A stretch of 64,000 bases of DNA from Sclerodactyla briareus (lineage: Eukaryota > Echinodermata > Holothuroidea > Dendrochirotida > Sclerodactylidae): NCBI GenBank assembly GCA_026419785.1, contig JAODTK010001043.1:744001-808000 (forward strand), in the 5' to 3' direction. Below, in pieces: positions 49,901 to 61,000 of the stretch. The position numbers and the translations under genes were made by a program. Positions within the stretch are counted from its first letter, which is position 1. Each line of letters starts with the position of its first letter. The notes beneath the pieces were generated by a model. That model ran no database searches, was not told the origin of the DNA, and worked only from the letters and a program-made list of their open reading frames with translations.

Positions 49901-52900
49901 CCCGGTGCCATGCCACTAACCCAATTGGGAATTGTAGTTTAGACGCCTAAAAAAAAAAACTAGATGAGTAATTTCGGGTAGTAGTAAACGTCAAGCAGTT
50001 GGGCAAAGGAATAGACTAAGAATAGCTATGCTGGTTGAGCTGTGGTCACTCTGTCCATCCAACCATCCGTCCAACATTTACCGTTTTGCCCCTGAACAGT
50101 CATTCTAGATGGATGTCTACCACAAACTTGGACGTATGTTCATTGACCCATGGGACATGTTCGGCTGGTGAGGTCATCAAGGTTCAAAGGTCATCAAAAG
50201 GGGCAAATAAATATAGGCAATTATTCCAAATTATATCTACAAATTTGGTGCACAATGCCGATGATCGGTCCATAATGATGGTCTACCAGACGTACCTTCG
50301 GGGGTTGTGTCCAGGAATTTTTGGTCCAAGGTCCCACTTGGGCCGAGGGCCCCGTATTATGAAATTTTCACACAATGGCACACAATGGTACTTGAAATGA
50401 TTCTCCTCCCACAAGCTTCAATTGATTTGTTCTTAATGTGCTTGAGTAGAGGGCCATTGGGGCTATTCGGGAAGTTTGGGCCGGCCCATGATAGAAATAC
50501 CGACCAAAAATCTTGCGAGTGTTCTCATACTTGAACCATCATAGGAAAACTCGCAAAATGCTTCGCTTACAAATTCGATGCACAGAAGTCGTTCTGATGG
50601 CTCAGTCTATTGCCGTATCCTCGGGGTTCACAGGAAAATTTGGACTTGAGGTCAAGTGTAGGCCTGAGCCCATTCTGTCAATCAAAGCAAATGTTTCTAC
50701 AAATTCTGGTGCCAGGTGCTATGTGGGACTAGCCGTACGGGGCTGCTCATGATTTTTTGGTTTGTAAGGTCCTTGTCGGCCATACGGCCTATCTCCTCTA
50801 TATATCCAGTGGATCAATGTCAACAAATTCCTGGAGGTGAATGAAATAGAAACAGGGGTGAAACGTCTTCTGTGACCAAATTGTCGACCAACTTGAATTC
50901 AAGGTTCATTGACTCATGAGATATGTTTGACTTGTAAAGGAGCAACATGGGTCATTATGTGTAAAATTTTCACAAATGTCAAAGATCTTCTCTACAAAGT
51001 CATTGGATTTCCGTGAAAATGTCATAATTTCCCTTGGGGGTGCTACATTCAGCTTGTTCCAGATTTTTAAAAGGCAACGTCATGTAGTGCCGATGAGAGT
51101 TAAATCACTAACAATTTTGAAAGAAGCAGGACGGGTCCAACAGTCATTAATGGCTGGCGTCCAAACTTGGACCCAATGTTCATTGATTTTGGAGAAATTT
51201 GGGCCCTGTGTAGGTCACGGCAAAGGTCATAAGAGAGGCACATTAGGCCACTGTGTGAAATTGGCCCCTTTGGTACTAAACAGTTATTCTTCGTTGATGG
51301 ATGTTAATCAATGAACATCAAATGTCATTGAGCATGAGGACATGTATGACTTAGTGAAGGTCGAAGGGAGAGGCCAATATAAGTAATTAGATTTTCTTGA
51401 AACTAGTCAAATGTGCCTTCGGAGTGGTTGCTGCGAATTTTGGATGCAACACATATAGTGCCGTTAGAAATGAAAAAGAGTGAATATGGATGAAAAGAAG
51501 CAATACAGTCATTCTTTGATAAAGGTTGACCAAACTCGGAACCAATGTCATAGACCTTGCGGAAATAGTTTGACCATGTGAAGGTCAAGTTCATTAAAGG
51601 GGCGCAATAGCCATGGCCCTGCAGAAAATGCCTCTTGGCCTCATGATCGTGAACATTACCACCAGTGTACATCGTCTTGGTACATTTGTGCGGTTGAGCT
51701 ACTGCCACCGGTTCTCAGTTTTCAAATGTACCACCAAAATATCTTCGCTCTTCACCTGAGCTGAGAGGAATTGTCACCCCCTGAGAGGAAAGCTCTTTGT
51801 ATGCTATGCGGGTACTATGCCTGATGTTTTCTCTCTTGCATCTGTGAAGTGTTTGAAAGGGAAATTGAAAGTGCCAATTGGCATGGACACCGATAGGTGC
51901 CACACGTGTCGAGATCTCTGGACGAGTCCACTGATCTCATGTGGCCTCCTTTCACAGTTCTCTGAGCAGTCATCGCCCTATAAGAACCTATAAGTCTTTT
52001 AATATCTAGAACCTACTTGCCACTGCCTCTGCTTTGACCCCCCCCCCCCCTCCTTAGTTTGGAACCATCAACTTACAAAACATTGTGGTAGGGCCAAGAA
52101 ACGAATCAACAATAGGTCGAATTAGCAAGTTTTGTCACAAATTAAGAAGTTGGTAGGAAACGAGGACGGACTTTCCGGGCGAGTAAACTGTTGTTTTTGG
52201 TTTGTTTTGTTCGGAATCCACGGCCTTGAATAAAGGAAGAGCAATATATTTCTGCATTGCGCGATGAATTGACTATATCATTTGAGGCTTTCTGGTCGTT
52301 CCTACCGGAGATGGTCGTCGATTTTGTGGGGTGGGGGCTCTCATATTCGAATGACTCATCATGACATCCACGCCAGTAGTTTTGTGCGTAAAAGGCCTGA
52401 TAGGTAGAGAGAATTTAGAGCGTAATCCGAGCATGCACAGTTGAGTGAAGAGGACAAGCCGGTGTACTCGTCACTGACAACACAATGGTGTGAATTTCGC
52501 GACAGCTGGAAGCAATATGTAGCTTTCTTATCAGAGTACAGGAACGTTTTTTTTGTCGCTGTGGTGTCCTTTTTGTTTTAGAGAAAGAAATGATTAACTT
52601 GTGATAAATGGCACATGTTCACTTCGAGGTGGTATATTCCCAATTTGTTCTTGTGTTTGGACATGTGTCACGGAAATGACTCAAGGAATCACAAGCGTTC
52701 TGGCTTTTCAGTGTTTGTTTAGGCATGACAAGTACTTAAACGAACAGTCTTTCGAGGACAATACTGTCTCTTTAGGGTTACTAAATTACCAGCAAGATAA
52801 CTGTAGTGGTACTATAACGTTCATCATTGGAGTAAATGAGACTCGTGCTATGTTTAGGAAAATTATAAATGTTCTACCAAACAATCTGTCATCTCAATGA

Positions 52901-53507
52901 AATGTTGGTATCATTTTCAGGAGTAAAAACACATTGACGATGATGTCATTATCACACACTCGGTGTGTGTTAGTTTTATAGGTAATAAAGCTCCGAACTA
53001 TATAAGGCGAAACGTCAATTCGAATCGATTAAATATGTCAAACGGCCCCCAGTAGTATGCAGGTACGAGTGTAACAGTGCACCACACCCCACTCCCAACA
53101 CATATATCTGCGCTCTCTCGTCTCTCTCTTCGACCCTTAACATCAGTTGCAAAATCATTGTAGCGTCGTCAGGACAGAGTAGTGGAAGGAATGCGGGAGA
53201 GCAGTGATGGGGATGTTTTATGCCACGCCTCTGTGGCGGTGTCTCTTCGCTGTTGGGAGGGGCGGGGATGTTCAATCGAACGGGGGAGGGAGACACCCGA
53301 GCTCAGCGGCCGCGGGAGTGCTATAGTCGCTGGTGTTCTCATGTGGGTGAAAACTGCTGAACCGAGTTCCAAAATGTATCTATGAGATGAGTTTGTGGAA
53401 ACAAAGTAATAATCAAAAAGTCTAGGAAAGAAACAATGGAAGGTAATAACAAATATTGAAGGTTATTTGTGTATTCCTCATACACGACACTGTCCTCCGG
53501 CATTATT
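46974..53507 (+). repeat. Tandem segmental duplication, copy B
   Basis: Direct copy of 40528-46960. It starts inside the CAGGGTT MITE and ends at GGCATTATT, after which the sequences part. It carries a 140-bp insertion (51775-51915) not in copy A and lacks the AT microsatellite. No gene was recognised. Confidence 0.9.
51775..51915. other. 140-bp insertion specific to copy B
   Basis: Copy A reads straight from CTGAGAGGAATTGT to GGACGAGTCCA. In copy B these are parted by about 140 bp, and CTGAGAGGAA occurs at 51761-51770 and again at 51781-51790. The origin was not recognised. It could equally be a deletion in copy A. Confidence 0.75.
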
Positions 53508-54080
53508 CACCCTCACCCCAATTGTTTATGAATATCGACTTGAAGAATGATGCCTTGTTTAGGAAGATATAAAATGCCCACATGCGTACGAGAGTATATT
53601 CCAGCTCTCAATTTCAACCGACATATCAATGGAAACACTGACGTTTTATTTACAGCCCCCTCTTGCGGATAATCGTTTTTCAGAGACATACGCACGCGAG
53701 GATTCCAATTTTAATAAGCTGCACAAAGCGGAAAACAATAATTCGTCGTAGACAACTTGATCGGAGGGCTAAGGTGTAACGACGCATAATTTGCCTTCTC
53801 TCTCGCCGAACGCCTATGTATATGTTTTGCATTTGAAAATGGCATGATGAGCTCTACATGGTGGTGACGACGCTGCGAAGAAGATGCTGTTAAAACATGT
53901 TGGGCTGATAATTGCTTTCGATAGAAGGTTAAGGTGAATCAATGGATTACCATTGAAGTTAACTATTCCATTGTTCCGAAGGGACTCAACATTAGAAACA
54001 GATCGGCAATGTAAGAAGTTGTTGACATTACCTTCGCGCGCAATGGAAAGAAAATGTTGTTAAAATACTGTGTCTATCTA
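53508..54080. other. Unique sequence after the duplication
   Basis: No gene or repeat was recognised. Confidence 0.5.
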
Positions 54081-54082
54081 CC

Positions 54083-54106
54083 GTCTGTCTGTCTGTCTGT
54101 CTGTCC
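54083..54106. repeat. (GTCT)n microsatellite
   Basis: About six GTCT units. Confidence 0.95.
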
Positions 54107-54204
54107 GTATATGATAGATTACCATCATACTCGGCCGATGTTATCATGGATTGTGGTAACTACGAGACGTGTCGGTGATTTGGTCGAAGGGTCAAAAGGG
54201 AAAT

Positions 54205-54300
54205 ATAATGACCGAGTGGTTGGTACAATTGGTAGACTGTCAGTCTCCACCCAGGGGATCGGGGTGGAATCCAGTCGAGTAGACGGACCAAGCCGGACTG
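54205..54300 (+). repeat. Possible tRNA-derived SINE head
   Basis: GACCGAGTGGTTGGTAC resembles the A-box arm of a Leu/Ser-type tRNA, and GATCGGGGTGGAATCC, about 45 bp on, a damaged B box (GGTTCGAATCC). There is no clean cloverleaf and no tail was identified. Confidence 0.35.
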
Positions 54301-54556
54301 CTGTACTGAAGCTCCTATACAAAACAGAATCAGTGTGGAGCCTCGTTGCTATGCAAACAGCGCCCTAACTTGACAGTGGTGTTATAGTGACATTGCATTC
54401 ACTCGACAAGATTCGCATTTCGTCGTAAGATTAGAATGTGTTCCGTTTGACAGCCTCCTATGATTCCAGCCTCACATCATTTAAGCTCTAGTTCACTCCG
54501 TGATGTCATATCGTACGCCTAGAGGGTGTTTGCCAACGGACCGATTCGTTCCCGGA

Positions 54557-55920
54557 TTAAACATAGTGTTTCTGTGCTTCCGTAATAGATCGCTCATTTC
54601 CGCGTTTTCCGACACGGGTACACTCGCTGAAGATGTTGCAGAATCTTGCACTATGATTACCATCTTCACTATGGAACAACGACGGTATTTTCGGGGGTCT
54701 CTGGTCGAAGAAATTCGCGGATAGAGAGTAAACAAACTGAATGTGTTTTACAATGTTACACACAATAGGGCGCCTCCTCACATCGAGTTTGTGTTCTCTG
54801 ACGGAAATTTGAACAGGGCACACGATACGCGCTCTGATGTCCTCTCCAGTTAATATAATAGCTCCAGTACCGGACCAGAGGAGTTTTCGAAGGTTGATAC
54901 CTTTTCGTGTACATGCAGTACTGATTTCATGTGATATTGCTATTGAGCGATTATGTTTCACTTTTGTTATTACGGCACTGTTCACCAATATACTAAAGTG
55001 AAAATAAAAAAACGTGATGAAGGCTATACTATGCTGTCTAAGGGCAGCAGAGACGCGAAAATCAAAGCGTTCCGAAATTTTAGCGGAGTGAAAACCATTA
55101 TCGGTACAAACGGGTTAAAAAATGGCATATAATCGCACATAATCCAGGAGAGTCGATCATTAATTCGAGCATGTCCTCAGCAGGAAGACTTTGCAAATGT
55201 TTTTTCCTTTACCTTTGCCCAAATATTATTCCTTGCCCAACTTAGTGATGTTTCCCGCCCAAACCTGTGACATTTCCAGGTCAGCAGCATGCGTCCGTAC
55301 ATATATGGGGAAAAGTGAGATATGATTAGAAATGTGTTTTCCAGCTCTTGCAGGTGGTTTTTTTTGCGTTCAAATCGAATCGAAACGGTCACATTTTGAC
55401 TTTGGAATGCATTAGTATAGGCAAGTATCTGCGCAGGCAGGAGGTGAAGGACTTCCGACGCTGTAACTGTCTGGGGCATCAGGCTTTAATTTTCAATTTA
55501 TGATTTGACCGTTTATAAATATAAATAGGCAACATCCTCTCGCAAAACCTGCCGAAATATGGACGAAGACGAAATTTTTATATCGAGTATAATATCGTCT
55601 CCACTTATTAACGTAACGATATGATATACTGCAAACTACAACTGCATTGAGGACGGTTCCGTGTCGTGACGTCTGCCCAAAGTGTTTTTCAAAGTCTACA
55701 GAAAGATAAAGGCACATAACCTAAATAAAAAAACGGAAAATTTCCAGTTGGGAACTGAATGTACGTTGTCCCTGCTTAGACGTTCTATATGGAACAGTAT
55801 TGTTTGCTGTGGGAAACATCGATTTTAGCATGAGCGAATTAGTATCAGAAGGCTATAATGCAGACTGACAGACTGAGGTTATAAACACAAAGTCAGCGTA
55901 CTATATAATACTGTACCTGA
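54557..55920. other. No gene recognised
   Basis: A 143-residue frame on the minus strand (54557-54988) has no recognised domain, and no splice or promoter context supports it. Confidence 0.45.
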
Positions 55921-55927
55921 ACTGACG

Positions 55928-56000
55928 ATCTGATTAGTCTAGTTGATAGAGACCCGCTTCATCGCCGACATGGCCGAGAGACCCAATTCTCATGAGAATT
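55928..56000 (+). repeat. Possible tRNA-derived SINE head
   Basis: TTAGTCTAGTTGATAGAGAC resembles a tRNA A-box region (TAGCTCAGTTGGTAGAG) and GAGACCCAATTCTCATGAG a decayed B box. It is too damaged to be a working tRNA. Confidence 0.35.
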
Positions 56001-56129
56001 TAAATGGTAAGATTTTTCCAGGTGCCCATACATGATGGTCACTCGGATACCATCCACCACAGAGTTCTGTAGATGTAAGGAATACCGAATGCGCTGGTGG
56101 TTGGAACACCCCACCCCTACACCAACCCC

Positions 56130-58008
56130 CCCCCCCCCTTCTCGATATCCACTCACTCATCGGATCATATGCCTAGAAGTCCTCCACTAAAGGCGTCTTG
56201 ATTCTCCTGATGCGATGGCCCTCGTAGGTGTTCGTGGATTTGTAACACAATGTCATCTGAGGTCATTTAGTGGACCAAAAAAAACAGTAAAGACATGCCA
56301 ACGGTGTCAGAATGTGGACACGGACGAGTGTCGTGATGCCAGCATTTAACGTATATTCTCCGTGCCAAAATTGATTTCTAGCCTTCCCCAAATACTCGAC
56401 GATTATTCATAACATTCAGTGGATTACAATATTACTCGAGCATACTTCAACCATAGATTAGTTCAGATTAACGAAACTATGGCTATGGGATGACTATGGC
56501 ATTGAATATTGGAAAATACTAACCACACACAGTAGGCCTTGAATCGTATAAGTGCGAATCGCTTTGGAAAGCCTCGCATTCTTTACATGTTACTTGTAGT
56601 TGTACATGGTTACCTGTTTACCTGTTTACAATATCACTGAAGAGGCCTGCCATGCATTCGTAAATCAAGTATGGACAGTTCGTTTACATGAACAATTTAA
56701 CTTCTAAATATCATTGGGACAATATACCGCATCAATATCGAATTGCACTGGAACGAATTACGTCATGCTACGTAAAGCGTCACCGTCGCTTTTCCGCCAG
56801 TTCTTACTAGACGACAATGCATTTTTTCTTAACGTTATTCCAGGACTACGGTTGAGACAAATATTATGGAAAACCGACTTGCCACATACTACTTATTTGT
56901 TGATTTCTCACCTCGTCGCAGTTCGAGTCATTTCAGGTAAACTCCTTTGATTATGATTTATAACCAAAAAAAGAGGTTTGGGTCACTGGTTCGAAGTATT
57001 TTTACGTGAGGATCTCTCAGTGAGGTTGGGTATACGCGGTTGAACAAGCACATGGGGCTATTGTGATATTTCACTACCTAATTAGCTGGACTTTTAGAAT
57101 TTATCGGGACTTTTGCCTTCCAAAGCGTCCACCGTCCCAGACCCCGCACATTATAAAAATCGAATCAAGTGACCGGATTGAGTATGATATCAATTGTTCT
57201 TGGAGAAGCAAAAACGATTGCATTGATGATAACTCCGCTTGGAGAAAATGTGGGAACGATTTTCCACGCCATCTAAGGGTTATAAAATTTTTCGAGGAGG
57301 TAAGCCAATCCATCTTTATTCAATGGGCGTGCATGCAGTATGTCATTGTCTCTGTGAGGGGTGAGTGAATGTCATAAGGCAGTCCTGTATTTTGCAGAGA
57401 ATATAGAATGAACAGTCCCCCGGTGAAGCATGCAGGTACAATTTCCCTGCACCCACTCTTTTTGGTCACCCCTTGAGAGTAGTATAAGACAATAATGCAC
57501 CTCTGTAAATCAGTGTATTATTCTCCGCGAGCAATTGATAAATTGTCGGGTTCTTTGAATCAATGGCACCATTTCATGAAGAAACCGGACACTTATCGTC
57601 CCTCCGGTTGTCAGTCAGCCTGATTTTGGTGGTTTATATAGCAGATGTACAAATGGCATATACTCTGTGGTCGAACGAAGTTAGTTCCCGTTCGATTAAT
57701 TTGCTTTTCTTTTCCCCAGAGTCTGCTGGAGGTGATAAAAGATAACCGTTGGCTGAACTCAAAGCAATTGTTAACAAAATCGGTCATTGTGTGTCCACTA
57801 GATCTGTGAAGAAAAAACCATCCCGATAGTAAGAGAACGAGTGGCGCGTGTTGGTAATTTAATTCTATGCATGAAACTAATTTGCCAAAAGCCTGGTCAT
57901 ATTTATGTTCACAGATTTGGTAGAAAAACAAAAACAAAAACAACAAACAATTTTCGGCTAGTCGAAAGTGTGTGTGCGTTGTGTGTATGTTTGTGTGAGT
58001 GGTGTGTG

Positions 58009-58010
<2 letters not shown>
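56130..58010. other. No gene recognised
   Basis: Frames at 56714-56950 and 57063-57368 (+) are unassigned. The latter has a GTAAGC donor-like site at 57300, but no family resemblance supports an exon. Confidence 0.4.

Positions 58011-58044
<34 letters not shown>
58011..58044. repeat. (GA)n microsatellite
   Basis: About 17 GA units followed by a G-run; flanked by GT-rich sequence. Confidence 0.95.
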
Positions 58045-58048
<4 letters not shown>

Positions 58049-61000
58049 TGGGGGGGGGGTAAGAGGGCCGGGGTATTAGAATAGATGATGCAACATACGT
58101 GGATGCATGCAGGTAATGTGCTCTAGTATCAGATGGCATCTTCGAGAGCGTTTTCACATTGGAAAAAAATGTCTACCTCTATAAAGCTACCAAGATGAGA
58201 TAAAACCATTCGATAACTCTACACACCTTTCTTAGTGTAGCCATGACGGACGTGTCAAACCTGAGCGCAATCAGGGGTAGTCCACATGTTATGATTCGAT
58301 AGGCACCGTCATATAATCTCGGAGGAAGGGCAAGTAATTCCTCTGACAATCAGCAGACCAGGCCGTATTCCTCGGTGGTATACCGAACAATGAATGCCTG
58401 ATATCAACGAGCCGAGCCCATCGACCCATCGATTTGTAACCTGTTGCCGTCACTCTGAAGTCATAATACAATTAACTTTATTTGTCACTGTCTTGAACAT
58501 GAAGTTGCGATTAATGGGGGTATGTGGGTTAGGATTGGAAACCTTGCTTTATATGTAAAGGCGTCCTTGGATTAAGTGATCGGCGGATCATCGGCCTAAG
58601 ACTGTGTACTACACCCCGGAAACCCAATTGGAAACCAATCATTTCTGGGAATAAAGTACAGATCTGGTAGAGGAATTGATACTTTTCCTGCAAGGTGTAT
58701 ATTTGATCTATTTAAGGTATTTTGACCAGGGGTCTTCAGAAGGTAGGCCAAGGACTAAATACACACTATTCAGTACCTGTGAGAAACTGCAGCCCCCTAC
58801 CCATTTTTGCTGCAATGGGACCAGAGACGGCTGATAGGAATTAAGGATCCTTATAGGCTCCAATATACCTGAAACAATACAGACTATCAAAACTGCGGCA
58901 TTTGATGTTCAGATCGGGTAATCGGGCAGTCAAGCAATACAGTGGTATCTATCATATTATCTAATAAATTGTATTCAACTGGGACGTTATCTCCCAGTTA
59001 AGAGGAGTAATATAAAAAAGAAAATCGTAATATTGCGTTTTGTAAGTGTTTGGAGAAAAACTCGTTGGCCTGTTAATTGACTATATATAAATTGGGTAAA
59101 TTACGGAAGTGAGTAATATGAAAAAAAGCAACTCATAGACTTTTTATACGAAGAAAAAATACTTATCGACACATTTTTCCGACTCTCCACTTTGACAACG
59201 TGTAAATGCGAGCAAAGCGTCAAACCAAGAAAGTATATAAAGCGCCAAACCATGAACGGATATACTGCGCCTATGATAAACGAAGTGTTCAAGCATAGAT
59301 ATGTTTGCCGATAGTCCCCGAACGTGGAGTCCCAAATAATGGATAACGTGTTCATTCCTTTTGTTTCTGAGTGGGCGTCAGTACGTAGCAGTGTGTCATG
59401 ACCGCGGTCGATATATGCGTGATCACGGTCTATCATTTTTGTCCTCTTCTAAGGGTGAAAATAGCGAAGGTAAGATTTGTGAGTGGAATTCGTCCGAGAT
59501 TTGAATGTAGTATATGATTGCTATCAGATTCGTTACAAGAAAAATCGATGTAGAAATCAGGAAACATATTCACATCATTTGGTACATGCTCCGTCAATCT
59601 GTTGTGCGATCACTTGGATGGATGGAACCTTATTGTATCCAACACAAGGGCTGGCGAGTGGCACAACGTCGGTTCACCAAAACCAATTAGAAATTGTTGT
59701 GTGATTCCGTCGGGTTCTCTCAAAAGATCGGTTCTAACTAGGTAGAGTATGCGGATTAGATCAGTCGTGGTTGCTAGAGTCAATAACAAAATGGTCCACG
59801 TGTCGTCTCTATTGGACATAGTGGACACGAGGGTAGAGACGGAACGGCTGCTATCATGTCAAATTGAAATCGAAAATTCAGGACCAAACGACCCAAATTT
59901 ATGCGGAAGAATAGAATGAATAGAGGAGGCAACAGTGGAACCGATTTTTTGCACAGACCACCACAATGTGTGACAGTTGATGCTAGAAATGAGCGCGTCG
60001 GCCACCATCTCGCGGAGCCAGTACCCTGTGTACGGGTTTATCGACTATGAAATTATGACCACTTTTTGTTTTTCAAATTCGGGCAATATTTTTGCCAAAG
60101 TTGAAGTACCGCTGCCCTCAATGGATGATGTCCGGCAATGATATCTTTAAATTTTATGTTTCAAAAAAAATTTTAATTTCTCATTTCATCCATTTGCTAG
60201 CTGATGACACATCTAATTTATGAAACTAGGTTTACATTTAAGATGAAATATTGACACTTGCGCCAAGGTTAGGTCTATCTTAAGCTCCCATGGGTAGTGG
60301 AGGTTCAGTTCTATCGATCGAGAATTAATGAACTTCTCGCGCGGGAAATAATTGCGGATAGCGGGAAAATCGACAATAGTCATGCAGGAATGTAACGGCG
60401 TTAGAGCGAGAAATTATTTTTGATGAAGGGATGAGGATCATTTCTATCCACTCTACGTATGACCGGCTTGCGTGTTCACATGTTGCCAGATAAGAAATAT
60501 GATTACCGCGCCAACACTTGAGCGGATTGTCGGATACAGCAGTGTCAATTGTGATAAAGTGATTTAAAACCCGGGTTCAAAACAAAATCTGAAGTATCAG
60601 CTTAGTTGTTCGGAGAATACGGGTGTCACTTGAAAGAAAACAGTGGTCTACCTTTTCTTTTCCTAAGCAGATTGCACACCTACCGGCCTACTGAAAAAAG
60701 TGGGAAGGGATATGGCCACATCGTCCAGGATTAATGTGTGGGAATGTTACTGTCGATGCTAAGAATCCTCGTGGGACGAGGGCATTATACTGTGTTGCTG
60801 GCGGCCACCTATAGGACTATGGCGTTTTTTATGCGTGTGTCCCCCAAAAGTATGTTTGTGTTGTTACCTAAACTACAGTAATGGCCTAAGTAGTATCTTT
60901 TTACAGTTTGATGTCGCATTTAGCCTGGAGCGAAGGTTAATAACATGGGAAACCTGAGCTTGCCGGGGGTACGATGACATGGTAAATATATGCGTGTGTT

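Noticed and set aside
54205-54300. Functional tRNA gene
   Set aside because: The A-box-like and B-box-like words are present, but no acceptor stem or clean cloverleaf can be drawn.
54557-54988. 143-residue minus-strand frame
   Set aside because: No domain, no splice or promoter support. Length is at the upper edge of chance for this much sequence.
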